This document shows, in pieces, positions 30,241 through 41,200 of a stretch of 64,000 nucleotides of DNA (position 1 is its first letter; each line of letters begins with the position of its first letter). This DNA comes from Stentor coeruleus. Lineage: Eukaryota; Ciliophora; Heterotrichea; Heterotrichida; Stentoridae. Where the stretch lies: the NCBI GenBank assembly GCA_001970955.1, contig MPUH01000053.1, positions 62,001 through 126,000 of the forward strand. The letters are read 5' to 3'. Below the pieces are notes generated by a model. The model searched no databases and was not told where the DNA came from. It worked only from the letters and a program-made list of their open reading frames with translations. A program made the translations under genes and the position numbers.

Positions 30241-32508
30241 CTATTTATGTCTTCTATTCCAATGATCTTCTAATAAATCTTCAGTGGCGAATTTCCTCCC
30301 ACATCCTTCAACTGGACATGGTAGTAAAGGTTTCGGCATGAGATCTTTTAAGGATTTGCCAATTTTTATAAACTGGTCTAATTCGGAATTTTGAACTTCT
30401 TCGGCTTCTTGGATTAGGTTTTTTACTAATAAAGAAAGTTTTTTTACGTTTTCTTCACCTGCTACACCTTCCCATGGAACTACACCTTTGGATAAACTAC
30501 AGAGATTGCTCAGGATCATAAAAATCTGAGTTGTTAGTTCAGGTTCGTAGATTTGAGTTTCATCTAATATTGAGATTAGAGAATCAAAATATTTTTCACT
30601 ATAGATTAGATCTTTTGATAAACTGCTTATGTTTATAAGACATCCGAAAGTGTAGTATAAAACATGCCAATTTGAGTGGTCGAGAAGCATGAAGAATATG
30701 TCGATCATATGCAATTGGGGAAGTTCTTTGCAGATAGTCTCATGACGAGTTAAGTTACCTAAGGCTCGGAGGGTTTCTGAGGTTACTTCTTCATTAAATG
30801 AACTTACAAGCAAAGGGGACAGTTTAGAAAAAGNTGTTTTATGATGATTTTATATAGAAATTATATAAAAGTTAAATGAACTTACAAGCAAAGGGGACAG
30901 TTTAGAAAAAGCTAAAAGTCTTGCTGTAGGACTAATATAGTTTTTATTAGGCACATCGTAATACAGTAAATTAGTCATGCAAGCAACTGAATTTAACACC
31001 AGCTCCTCTTGTGTTTCAATTGAATATCTTGTTAATATCTCACACAATGCTTTAGTCAAAAACTCACAACACTCTAATACTTCACCAACATGTGGTGCAC
31101 TAACCATATTAGCAATAAGCCTGATAACTTTTACTTGCAAATCTACATATATCGGCTCATTATTCCCAATATACTTAACACATATATTCAATATTTGAGA
31201 TACCCAATTTTTCTCTACCTTTTTCCTCGAAGACTCAATCACAGTAAAAATATTCGCCATAATATACCCTGCTTGGCATATAATACTAGGGTTATCATAC
31301 CCAATACAAATTTTATACAAATCTGGCAAATATTCTTGCAACAAATTACACACAATCTCTTCAAGGCTTACTTTGCTTAAGCATTTCAAACTATTTAAAA
31401 CAATTTCTTGATCTTTATAAATTTGCATAGTCAATACAAGTTTCTCAATGACTTGGCCTGCAAGTAAATCCTGAAGATTACTTTTACATGTTATATTTTT
31501 AAGTAACCCAATAACTTGTACTAATAAATTCCCATGCTTTTGATTTAAATGAGGTTTTGCATCTAATAAAGGTGTTGGAAGTAATGATAATAATGGGGAA
31601 ATTAAAGATGTGAAAATACTAGAAATCCCTGAAAAGTTGCTTAAGTTTTTAAGTGTACCTAAAAGAAATATGAGAAAGTCATAAGGAAGGTCAATTTCTA
31701 AATACGTGTCTTCAAAAATGATATTAATAAAAAGCTTATAAATTGTATCATGTAGATTTTCTTCAACAAATAAACTATCATATTCTTTTTTCTTACTAAA
31801 TTGATAAAGAACCTTTACAGCACTAGTTGCAATACTGCTTACAACAACAGTTTTTTTATTTTTTTTGTAAAGCAACTCATGATTTATAATGTTTTCCAAG
31901 AGACATCGGCCAAGTTTCATGATTTTCTGCACATCGTCTTCGAAATTTTCAAAAGCTAGGGCGAGAATCTTAAGAACTTCTTCACAATTAGCCCAGGCTG
32001 GTTTGTTTTCTATGAATTTAGCAGTAGTCAAGCATTCTGTAAGACTAAGTAAAAACACATCAAGATCACTATTCTGATATAATTGTCTAACTTCTGAATG
32101 GATTTTCATTTTCTCTAATACTGAAACTAAGTTTTTCAATTCAATAAGTGTCTCATTAACAATTTCAACCTTATCTTCAATAGTTTCTTGTATTACTTTT
32201 ATAGGTTTTCTTGATGAAGTTTTACGTTCTTCACTTGGAACTCTTCTACTTGAGGTTACAACTTGCATAGGTTGATCTAAAATAGTTGGTTTTTGCTTCA
32301 AAGGCTCAAGTTCTTTGCTCATTGTCCTTATAGAATAAGCTGAAGGTGGCCGATTTGCATCTTGATTTACAAATAAAGCCCTTTGAGTATCACCTGGAGT
32401 AAATGGCCTTGATGGTTCTTTCAATGAAGCTCTAGCACCAGACAATATATTCGAAATTATGCTTTTATCTAAATGTGCAGTCACAGCGTCTTTTCCACTA
32501 TTTAACAT
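30241..32508 (-). CDS. ARMC2: ARMC2-like armadillo-repeat ciliary protein, split by an assembly duplication
   Basis: The N terminus has RPFTPGDTQRALF followed by RPPSAYS, the hallmark of ARMC2, and armadillo-type helices fill the rest. ARMC2 is an adaptor for intraflagellar transport of radial spokes in Chlamydomonas and is needed for sperm flagella in mammals. The frame runs 32508 to ~30890, then breaks at a doubled 40-bp block around the N at 30834 and resumes from ~30813 to 30241. Both parts share LLVSSFN exactly at the doubled block, so the break is an assembly artefact; collapsing one copy gives about 729 residues. The C terminus ends in a C2H2 zinc-finger-like motif (CPVEGCGRKFATEDLLEDHW). 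Gaps to the neighbours are 20 and 13 bases. Confidence 0.88.
30794..30911. repeat. Assembly join: 40-bp duplication around N at 30834
   Basis: Bases 30794-30833 recur at 30872-30911. Between the N and the second copy lie 37 bases that fit neither side. The join falls inside ARMC2. Confidence 0.85.
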
Positions 32509-32528
32509 TACTATCCCTAACTTATATC

Positions 32529-33713
32529 TTATTTATGTAATGGTATAGGCTCAGGAACTACTCTGAGTTTACTTTTCCATACATTTAAAGGTAACTCATA
32601 TATTCTATCCAATATCATCTCATTAACCTCTATAGTCAAACCCCTTCTTTTCTCATTAACATATTCTTTTATAAAATCTTCAAATAACTCATTATATAAA
32701 TCAACTTCAATTTCAGACCTGTTTGATGAACTTTTTTGCTTTTTAATCTCACTGAGTTTTTTCTGTTTAGAGCTTATAAGTTGATTATTATAACTTACAA
32801 GACTATGTGTGTCTTCTATAAGATTTAATAAACTCTCAGCATTATTTAAAGCTTGACTTTTGTTTTTCAAGGTTTTATATTCTAAGATTTTTTTTAGGCA
32901 TCTCTGTGAATTAGGTTCTTCTAAGCTGATAAGAAGTTTAACACCTTCATCAATTTTTATAAGTTTTTCAAAATCGTGACAGTCAGTGACGAGTTTTTCA
33001 TCGTTGGTTGAACGTTTTTTTTCTTCTTTTCTAATGTTTTGGTTGATAGTTTCGAATTCTCTATTTTCTCTGACGATCGAGCACTGGTTTGATATGCTCT
33101 GCATCCATTTTTCTTTATTCTGTGTGTTGTTGCCTTTAAGAGTATATTTGTTATGCTGGGCTATTATTAGTTGAAAGCAATATTTCGCTTGTTCTCGAGC
33201 TTCTTGTACAGTAACAGTTTCTAAATCGATTCTTGTAAAAGCTTTTGCAATGCTTTTTTTATCTTTGCCATAGTAAATACATTTGGCGTCTAGGATAAAA
33301 TATCTGTCTGTCCAATGACCATCACGTGATAGTTTTTTTAATACCCCTTCTCTGATCATTTCCTCAGAAAGGTTCCTATCAGAATATACACTATCTTCCA
33401 TTGGGGCTGGGGAATTTGAGCATTTTTTTGCGAGGAATTTGAACCTTGCGTCTAGTTGAACTCGTTTCTATATAAATTTTACTTTTATTTTTAAAGGGCA
33501 TTCGTGGGAACTTAGCATTCTTTCTTTAAGAATAAGTCCTTCTGCTGAGTCTAATTTAATAAAAAGAGCATATTCGTGAAGTTCAGCTTCTTTAATCATC
33601 TGATTTTTACCTGTTATTTGCCTTAAAACCTCTTGTGCTGTAGTATTTTCATCTAGTTGTATATAAATCTGCTGATCTGCAACGTCATGTAAAAACACAC
33701 TTAGTATTTCCAT
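32529..33713 (-). CDS. RA/ubiquitin-like plus PH domain protein
   Basis: Two exons, 33713-33483 and 33467-32529, are joined across a 15-nt intron at 33468-33482 and encode 389 residues. Residues 1-~77 look like a Ras-association or FERM-N ubiquitin-like fold (IYIQLDENTTAQEVLRQI, then YALFIKLDS and CPLKIK). A short linker follows, then a PH domain at ~115-215 (REGVLKKLSRDGHWTDRYFIL to NKEKWMQSISNQ). The C-terminal part is helical and basic. RA followed closely by PH is the arrangement of the Grb7/RIAM/lamellipodin type of Ras-to-membrane adaptors; that likeness is my inference. It shares a 62-base divergent promoter region with the TBC gene. Confidence 0.85.
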
Positions 33714-33775
33714 ATCTTTATTTAGCTTTGTGGTAATTTAAAACTGAATATTGTATGAGATTATAATTATCCTTA

Positions 33776-34975
33776 ATGAAAGGTTCTATCATCGGAGGAG
33801 TTGAAAATAAAAACTCGGAATTGAAAATTAAAACTTCTTCACAAAGGAGAAAGTATTGGCTTGAAAGAAGTGGAGCGATGTATGAAATGAGCTTTAACTC
33901 TTTATACTATTATAGGTTGCTAAAAGAGAAAAGGAATTACTCGTCAAAATATACCCAACAGATTGAAAGGGATTTACATCGGACTTTTCCTAATGACGAG
34001 TATTTTAAAAACCCAAAAAGTTTTGAAACCCTTCAGAATATACTAACAGCATACTCTTGGAGAAATCCTAATGTTGGTTATTGCCAAGGGATGAATTTTA
34101 TAGCAGGGAGGTTTTTAACATTAGGTTTTTCTGAAGTTGAAAGTTTTTGGATGTTAGTCCAAGTTATAGAAAGATATCTGCCTTTTGAGTATTATTCTAC
34201 TATGACAGGGGTGATGATCGACCAGAAAATTTTTGACTTTCTCTTAAGAAGTCGGCTCCCTAAAGTTGCTAAAGTTTTTGACAGGCTTGAAATAAATTCT
34301 TCATTAATAACAGTCCAATGGTTCACTTGTATGTATGCTTACACATTCCCTAAAAATGTTGTTGCGAGGATATGGGATGATATTTTTACTGAAGGTTATG
34401 GGGTTATATATAGAGTTAGTTTAGCGATATTTTGGATGGCACAAAAAGAGATTCTGAATAAACGCGAACTAACTGAGATTTTTGACTGTGTAGAACACAA
34501 ATGCTTATCCATAACAAACGAACAAAATTTTACGACTGTTTATAATAAAAAGCTTTTTCGTATTAATCATCTGTTACTTGAAAAACTTAAAGATACAGCT
34601 ATAAAAGAAGTGAATACTGAGTTGTCTGAAAGGATGGATAATAAATTGACTGAAAAAGAAATCCTGGGGCTTATAAGTTCGTATTGTAAGAATAATGATG
34701 AATGTAAGCAAAAAAATTTAATGACCACAGCGTATTTTACATTTTTATCTGATGAGAATATTGATATTGATGAGTATTATTTTGATAGAGAAAATGATAA
34801 AAAAATTTTGAATGTGTCTTTGTTACGAGAAGCTGATTGTGTTATGGTAGGGAAAAAAAATCATATTTGTGGATTAGAAGATGAGGAAGAGTTTTATGAA
34901 AGAGTACATGTTACTGATGTTAAAAGTTCTTTTTTGGTTATGGCTGATGATGTTAGGGATATGGAATTTGATTAA
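33776..34975 (+). CDS. TBC-domain Rab GTPase-activating protein
   Basis: 399 residues, single exon. The TBC domain fills ~28-265. The catalytic Arg finger is R69 in IERDLHRTFP and the Gln finger is Q104 in GYCQGMNF; both are intact, so GAP activity toward a Rab is expected. WDDIFTEG is the third conserved motif. The tail from ~270 is acidic and unrecognised. It speeds GTP hydrolysis by Rab proteins in membrane traffic. The start is 62 bases from the divergent RA/PH gene. The target Rab cannot be predicted. Confidence 0.93.
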   Translation: MKGSIIGGVENKNSELKIKTSSQRRKYWLERSGAMYEMSFNSLYYYRLLKEKRNYSSKYTQQIERDLHRTFPNDEYFKNPKSFETLQNILTAYSWRNPNVGYCQGMNFIAGRFLTLGFSEVESFWMLVQVIERYLPFEYYSTMTGVMIDQKIFDFLLRSRLPKVAKVFDRLEINSSLITVQWFTCMYAYTFPKNVVARIWDDIFTEGYGVIYRVSLAIFWMAQKEILNKRELTEIFDCVEHKCLSITNEQNFTTVYNKKLFRINHLLLEKLKDTAIKEVNTELSERMDNKLTEKEILGLISSYCKNNDECKQKNLMTTAYFTFLSDENIDIDEYYFDRENDKKILNVSLLREADCVMVGKKNHICGLEDEEEFYERVHVTDVKSSFLVMADDVRDMEFD

Positions 34976-35196
34976 GATGGATAGTAAATAGTTTAAAGTA
35001 ATTAATCAAAAATAAAGGGAAAATTTTGAGTTTTTTTGGTTGGAAAGATTAAAAGAATTGTGAAAAGTTATTGTGGTTGTGAGGTTTTGGTAAAAATTGA
35101 GGCTTTTTGTTGTGATGTAAAGGGTTAGGTTTGTTTTTGATTATATGCTTAAAATTATATTATGAGAATTACGAAAAATGTTGGTTTTATTATACA

Positions 35197-35355
35197 ATGG
35201 GCTGTGGTGTAATAAGAGCTACTGGAAGCATGCATAATACCAATACTATAGAAGAAAGAAATCGATCTTCAAGCCAAACTAATCTTCTGATAAGGTACCA
35301 AACGACGAACAATGTGTATAAAATAAAATTAACTCCACCCAATAGTGGGAAATGA
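35197..35355 (+). CDS. Tiny acylated MGCG protein, hypothetical
   Basis: 52 codons from ATG 35197 to TGA, starting MGCGVIRATGSMHNTN. MGC at the start fits N-myristoylation on Gly2 plus palmitoylation on Cys3. The body is polar with basic patches. Base composition is less AT-rich than the flanks and protein-like. The stop is only 9 bases from the centrin stop on the other strand. Against it: the upstream ~220 bases are G-rich, unlike the C-rich flank in front of several other plus-strand genes. A longer frame from an upstream non-ATG start is less likely. Confidence 0.45.
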   Translation: MGCGVIRATGSMHNTNTIEERNRSSSQTNLLIRYQTTNNVYKIKLTPPNSGK

Positions 35356-35364
35356 TTAATTACT

Positions 35365-35901
35365 CTAATCATTATCGCTATCAAGGTCATCCAAAGGATT
35401 ATTACCTTTTTTTCTCATAACTCTATAAAAATCATCAAATTTTATAAGTCCGTCTCCATCTCTATCGGCTTCTTCAACCATTTCATGTAGCTCATCATCA
35501 GTAAGCCCTTCTCCAAGTTCTAAAGCTATTTTTTTTAGATTACGAAATGAGATTTTTCCAGTCTGATCCTCATCAAATAACCTAAAAATCTTAATAATTT
35601 CTTCGCGGGTGTCTTTTTCGTTTATTTTCGGGGTCATTATTGATAAAAATTCGTTGTAGTTAACTTTATCATTAATGTTTTTTTCTAAATCCTGCATAAT
35701 TTTCCTTATTTCTTGCTTTTTTACTTCAAACCCTAGTGCCCGCATTGCAGCTTTTAACTCTCTAGCATCTAAACTACCTGTATGCTCAGTATCGAATATG
35801 CTAAAAGCTTCTTTGATTTCTGCTAAAAGTTCTTCATCTAAAGCTTGTCTTCTTCTTGCTATGGATTTATTGTAAGGATTTGATGATTTCTTTTTACTCA
35901 T
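35365..35901 (-). CDS. Centrin (caltractin)
   Basis: 178 residues with four EF hands and a basic N-terminal extension of ~20 residues. Loops 1, 3 and 4 are near-canonical Ca2+ sites ([12 protein letters not shown] at 37-48, [12 protein letters not shown] at 110-121, [12 protein letters not shown] at 146-157), although loop 3 ends in Asn instead of Glu. Loop 2 ([14 protein letters not shown]) is degenerate. Centrins build Ca2+-contracting fibres and basal bodies; in large contractile ciliates a centrin-like system forms myonemes. This one could serve either role. The order of hands and the ALGFEVKK stretch are typical centrin. Confidence 0.95.
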   Translation of the reverse strand: MSKKKSSNPYNKSIARRRQALDEELLAEIKEAFSIFDTEHTGSLDARELKAAMRALGFEVKKQEIRKIMQDLEKNINDKVNYNEFLSIMTPKINEKDTREEIIKIFRLFDEDQTGKISFRNLKKIALELGEGLTDDELHEMVEEADRDGDGLIKFDDFYRVMRKKGNNPLDDLDSDND

Positions 35902-36161
35902 TTTAATGCTTTTAAATATATAAGAAAAGATATTTGGAAAGATAAGATTTTATGTTTTGGATAATTTGCTTTGTTGAATGGCTATATGGAGATTTTTGGT
36001 AAGTTTTTTGACAGAAGGAGGGTTTTAGGAAGCGTAGATTGTATGAATTTTGATTTTGTAATTTATGAAAGGATGGAAATGGTTAAGAAATTATGGAGAA
36101 AATAGTTAAAATATATAAACAAGTTATCTAAAGTTAGATACAATAATCATTTATGCATATT

Positions 36162-36743
36162 TTAAAAATATTCAGAATTAATTTTATATGGTCTTGGCTG
36201 TAATGTAGGTAAATTAACATATACTTCAGTACCAAGTTCATAATTATTATTGCTGTTATATGATAATTTTTGTCTTTTTGGTCTTGATATAGTAATCGGT
36301 CTAGATAATAGCCCAATATTAAGTGCCTTATTAAGTTCATTATCTTTATACTTGTCTTTTTCATCATTGTTTAAATCTTCATAAAAAATATTTTTATAAT
36401 TTCCTATAGTCAAAGGTCTAGGCTGAAGATCAATTTCTAAAGCTGTTTTAGGAAGTTTATTATCAAGTTTCTTAGTTGGTTTACTTGGAAAAACAGTGTA
36501 GTTGTTAAAAAAAGAAAACGGATCTGAAGGTAAAGATGATACTTTTTTAGGATTATGAGAAGTCAAACGCAAATGACCCAAATGATGTCCTGGGTTTATT
36601 GGAGATCTTTTCTTTTTATTTTTTATATAAGGCTTGTTGGGTTTATAAGTTATTCCGACCTGAGGGTACCACATCCGCATGCTAAGGTTTTGGCTTTTTC
36701 CAGATATCAATCCTAGTTCTGGGACAAATATTTGATCTGCCAT
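36162..36743 (-). CDS. Hypothetical basic protein with repeated LxxRPxxI motif
   Basis: 193 residues, single exon, not recognised. It is rich in Lys, Asn, Pro and Tyr. A short motif recurs three times in the C-terminal half: LQPRPLTIGNYKNI, LLSRPITISRPKR and LQPRPYKINSEYF. The N terminus has a hydrophobic patch (PELGLISGK) but no signal peptide. It lies 118 bases downstream of the MAPK stop on the same strand. It could be a small structural or ciliary protein, but nothing in the sequence proves this. Confidence 0.65.
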   Translation of the reverse strand: MADQIFVPELGLISGKSQNLSMRMWYPQVGITYKPNKPYIKNKKKRSPINPGHHLGHLRLTSHNPKKVSSLPSDPFSFFNNYTVFPSKPTKKLDNKLPKTALEIDLQPRPLTIGNYKNIFYEDLNNDEKDKYKDNELNKALNIGLLSRPITISRPKRQKLSYNSNNNYELGTEVYVNLPTLQPRPYKINSEYF

Positions 36744-36861
36744 TGATAAATATTAGTTTTACAACATTTTACATATATTTCATAACTAACTTAAAATCCT
36801 CCCATACTTATATAAAATTTCTCAACTATCCAATATAAAACCCACTAAATTACCTATAAAT

Positions 36862-37941
36862 CTAATGATAATATCCTCTAGCCTGCAAATGTCTCCTTCT
36901 GATTTCTTTTTTCTTCTTTGAAATATCAGTATAAATCCTATCCCTATACTCTCTAATCGAGAATTTCTTATCATCATTAATCGAGATTGCAATAGTCCTT
37001 CCACAAGCTGGTTCATCATCAGGGTTATGAAATTGAGCAACATAAGGATGTCTAAGTGCTTGTTCAATACTCAATCTTTTACTAGGGTTAAATTGAAGCA
37101 TTTTCCTAACAAGATCTAAAGCATCATCACTAGCTGAAGGGAAAAAGTCATGAAAAGTTTTAACTCTACCTGGAGGTAGACTATCAAGCATAGTACTAGC
37201 CAAGTTACTTTGTATTGCATCAACATCTTCTGCTGAAGGTCTTCCTGTAAGTTCTAACACCCTATCCAATTGATTCAAAGTAGAAGTTCCTGGAAATATA
37301 GGTTTTCCATGAAGCATTTCTCCAATAATACACCCAATACTCCACATATCAACTGCTTTTGAATATTTAGTTGAACCTAAAAGTATTTCAGGAGCTCTAT
37401 ACCATCTTGTAGCCACATAATCTGTAAGAACAGCATTTGAACCTTCTTCTTGTGAAGCAACACTTCTAGCCAGGCCAAAATCTGCAACTTTTACTAAACA
37501 CTCAGAATTAAGTAAAATATTTGATGGCTTCAAATCTCTATGTAGTAATTGTCCTGTGTGCATATATTTCATAGCTTTAAATATCTGATAAGTCACATAT
37601 TGCTTATGAATCTCTTCTAATATGCCCGCCCTTATCACTGCATGAAGGTCAGTTTCCATAAAATCAAAAACCAAGTAAATATCTCGATCATTTTCTGCTC
37701 GGATTACGTTTAATAAGCGAATTATGTTCTCGTGACCATTGAGTTCTTGTAAAAACATGATTTCTCTAAAAGTCCTTTGGGCATCTGTTGCGTTTTGGAA
37801 AGCATCGAAAACTTTTTTTAAAGCAATCACTTCACGGGTTTTTTTATCAATTGCTTTCCATACTATGCCATATGCACCCTTGCCTAGTTTTTGGAGGATT
37901 TCATACTTACGTAGGATGTGGGTTTCTATATCTTCACTCAT
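36862..37941 (-). CDS. MAP kinase, ERK7/MAPK15-like
   Basis: 359 residues, single exon. Gly loop GKGAYGIVWK (20-29), catalytic Lys in ALKK (42 or 43), HRDLKPSN with D136, DFGLARS with D154, and a TDY activation motif (T173-Y175) before VATRWYRAPE. TDY instead of TEY, YEILQKLGKGAYG and GRPSAEDVDAIQS place it with the ERK7/8 (MAPK15) branch. MAPK15 regulates ciliogenesis and basal bodies in animals and autophagy in cells; in ciliates the role is inferred. The tail after the kinase is short (about 40 residues, basic), while animal MAPK15 has a long C-terminal extension. It is divergent from the TPR gene with a 314-base gap. Confidence 0.92.
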   Translation of the reverse strand: MSEDIETHILRKYEILQKLGKGAYGIVWKAIDKKTREVIALKKVFDAFQNATDAQRTFREIMFLQELNGHENIIRLLNVIRAENDRDIYLVFDFMETDLHAVIRAGILEEIHKQYVTYQIFKAMKYMHTGQLLHRDLKPSNILLNSECLVKVADFGLARSVASQEEGSNAVLTDYVATRWYRAPEILLGSTKYSKAVDMWSIGCIIGEMLHGKPIFPGTSTLNQLDRVLELTGRPSAEDVDAIQSNLASTMLDSLPPGRVKTFHDFFPSASDDALDLVRKMLQFNPSKRLSIEQALRHPYVAQFHNPDDEPACGRTIAISINDDKKFSIREYRDRIYTDISKKKKEIRRRHLQARGYYH

Positions 37942-38255
37942 ATTTTATTATGTTTTTGAATGTTATTTGATTTAGAGAGAAGTTTTTTTAGATTGATTGT
38001 TGAAGAGATGTATAAGGTTAGTGAAATGGGTTTTGGTTAGGGGGAGGATTGATTTTAAGTTTATGGGTTGAGTGGTTTGAAAGCTAGGTGGATAGGAATT
38101 TTAGGTTTTGGATTTTGGTTAATAAATAACACATAAACTTCTTACAAAACCTTCTACTTACTAATAAAAACTTCCTCATTATTATTTCATAACTTAAACC
38201 TAAAATCTTACCCTCATCTAATTTGCCAAAAAAAAAAATTTAAGAAAAATTTATA
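37942..38255. promoter_or_regulatory. Divergent promoter region with mirror strand skew
   Basis: 314 bases between the MAPK (minus) and TPR (plus) starts. Plus-strand counts at 37981-38100 are 41 G and 1 C; at 38161-38220 they are 0 G and 15 C. The switch is near 38122. No known element was recognised. Confidence 0.55.
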
Positions 38256-41200
38256 ATGTCATTTTTTGCCACTATGTATTCAAGTTCAAACAATGGAAGA
38301 AATCTTCGTCAACGATCAGCTCATAAAGATTCATTAAAACAAAGGCAAACAACTATAAAAAAAACTACACCAAGAGTCAACAACACATTTTGTTTTAATT
38401 TGTCGTCAAATATTTTAAAAAACAGTAGAAGTGTATCAAGAGAACGAACTAGGCATTTATCATTAACTAATACTACTCCAAGTAATCGTCGAAGCAATTC
38501 TATCCATATATACGGGCTGAATAGCTCGATGAAAATATTAGGCGGTCACCCTGGTCTTCAAGAGTTTGAGGAATCGCGTGAGTTATGTTTAAAAAAAGAA
38601 AAAATTTCTCTGTGGCTTGAAAATGCTCGTGTGGAAATGAAATCTAATCGTTATGATGGAGCTATTAAGGAACTTGGAAAGATTTTGAAAATAGACCCAA
38701 GTCATCCAAAAGCACTGTTTTTGCGGGCCAGCTGCTTTATTTCAGAGAAAAAACACAAACTAGCAATCCCAGACCTACTCTCAATAATCCAAGAAGATCC
38801 AAAGTACGAAAAAAAAGTATACATCGCCCTGGCAATTTGTTTTGTAGAAGTTGACGATTACACAACAGCAATCCGTCAGTTGACAAAATGTATTTCAATT
38901 TTCCCAAATTTTGCTGAAGGCTATCTTAATAGAGGAATTCTTTTTAACCGACAACAACGTTGGGATAAAGCAGTAACAGATTTTCAAGAAGCCATAAACC
39001 TAAATCCCAAAAAAGGTAGCAGTTATCTTGGTCTTTGTGATACTCTTATCGGTATGGGTGATATAAAATCATCATTAACAATCCTCAAAAATGCTTTCCA
39101 AGATAATTCCTCCTTACCAATAGCTTTATTAAAACGAGGTAAAATCTATTTTGATCAAGAAAAATACAATAAAGCACTTAAAGATTTAAATCAAGTTCTT
39201 GATATCCAAAACGAAAATGTTGAAGCTTTTTATTATAAAGCTTTTGCATTATTAGGTTTAAATAAACATACTGATGCAGCTTTATGTTTAGAACAAGTTG
39301 TTAAATTTGATACTATGAAAAAATATACTGGAGCTGCAATTTATAATCTTGGAGCTATAAGAATAAAACAAAAAGATTATTATGGAGCGATGTTTACATT
39401 TCAAAGAAGTGTAGATTTAGGTTTAGAAATTGAAGAACAGAAAATATTAAAAAATTATGTTGAAGCGATATTAAGTTTAATGAAAAGGAAATTTAAAGAA
39501 GGGGTGAATATATTAACGAAAATTATTAAAAATAAAAACCCACTTATAAAAGAATATATTGGAAATTGCTTTGCTTTTAGAGGTTATGCTTATGCATCAT
39601 TAGAAGAACATGAGAAAGCATTAAAGGATTTGAATATGGCTAGTAGGTTACAAGCTTTAGATAAATCATCTGAGTATAATCAAATTGTTTCAAAAGCTGT
39701 GATAATTACTGATAAAGATCCTCATGAAGCGCTAAAGATGCTTGAAGAAGCTGGTAAAATTTTCCCGAATAGCATTGAACCGAAGCTTTATTCGGCAAGT
39801 ATAAATTTTTTTTTGGCTCAACGTAAAAACAGACCTGATTATGCTGAAATTAGTAAAGAACTTTTAGATAGTTGTATAAAAGTTAGAGACTCAGAAAGCG
39901 ATATTTACTTTTTCAGAGGGATAATTTATTTCTATCTTGGGAAAATTAAAGAAGCTATTCATGATATAGAGCAAGCTATAGACAAAGCTGAAGATAATGT
40001 TGTTGATCACTTCCTAGCCCGTGGTGTATGTTCAGCTAGGATTAAAATGTATAAAGAAGCAATTCAAGATTTCTGCATAGCAATCCAGTTAAATGAAAAA
40101 TGTGCTGAAGCTTTTTTTTTCAGAGGTCGCTGTGCTTTTATTTTAGATGAAACAGAAATGGCTTTTGAAGACTTTCAAAAACTCACAACCCTAAAACCAA
40201 ATGATCCAATGGTTCATATAAACGCAGGGAATATTCTTATGATAACTGGTGAAACTGAAAATGCTCTAAAAGCTTATGCAAATGCTTGTAAAAACAAGCC
40301 TATCGCTGAAGCATATATACAAAGAGCAAAATGTTATCTTTTATTAGAAAATCTTAATGATTCTCTTCAAGAATTGAAATATTGTGCGAAAATCAAACAA
40401 TGCCCAATGTTGAGTTATGATATTGAAGTATTAGAAATATTACAACATGTTCCTAGTAAAGATAATCTTAAACAAGTATTGGTTAAAACTATAGGGAATT
40501 TTAATAAAATACAAATGTATAAAAATGAAGGGAATATTGTTAAAAATGAACATTTGCATTGGTATAAAGGAACGTTTTTGTTTTTTCTTGGGGAATTTCA
40601 AAAAGCTAAAAGTGAGTTTAAACAGGCAGCTTCGAATAAGGATGACTCGGATGATGAGACTATGGAGAAAGATAATATTGAGTTGTTATATAATATATCG
40701 TTGATATATATTGTAGGAGAGAATTATGAGGCTGCTTTTAATCATTTGAAGGAAATCATGAATTTGCTTGAGGGGAAAGATAGGGGAAAGGTCCTGATGC
40801 TTATGGGGATTTTGCAGAATGGTCTTGAACAACACAAAGATGCTAAAAGTCTTATAATTGAAGGGTCAAAATTCGACCCAGAAACCGTGCAACAATACCT
40901 TGAGCAAAAAAGTGAAGTAAAAATCCTCCCGCTTTCTTCGAACTCAAAATATGCTTCAAATTTTCCAATGGTCAAAGTTAAAATCGGGTCTTCAATCCCG
41001 ATTCTCATCAGGCCCAGTTTCTCTTTACCAAAAGTTGATATGCCTAGAATGGATTTTGAATCAGAACAAGCTATATTTGATAAATTTATTGTAAAATCAG
41101 TAAAATGTAAACCTGAAACACCTTGGCTAAATAGAGTTAAAGGGTCTATTCAGTTTACTGATGAAATTCAAAATATAGAATGTGAGTCTTTGAATGAGTC

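Noticed and set aside
33440-33467. GGTTCAAATTCC on the minus strand, like a tRNA T-arm (B box)
   Set aside because: No A box or cloverleaf, and it lies inside the second exon of the RA/PH gene.
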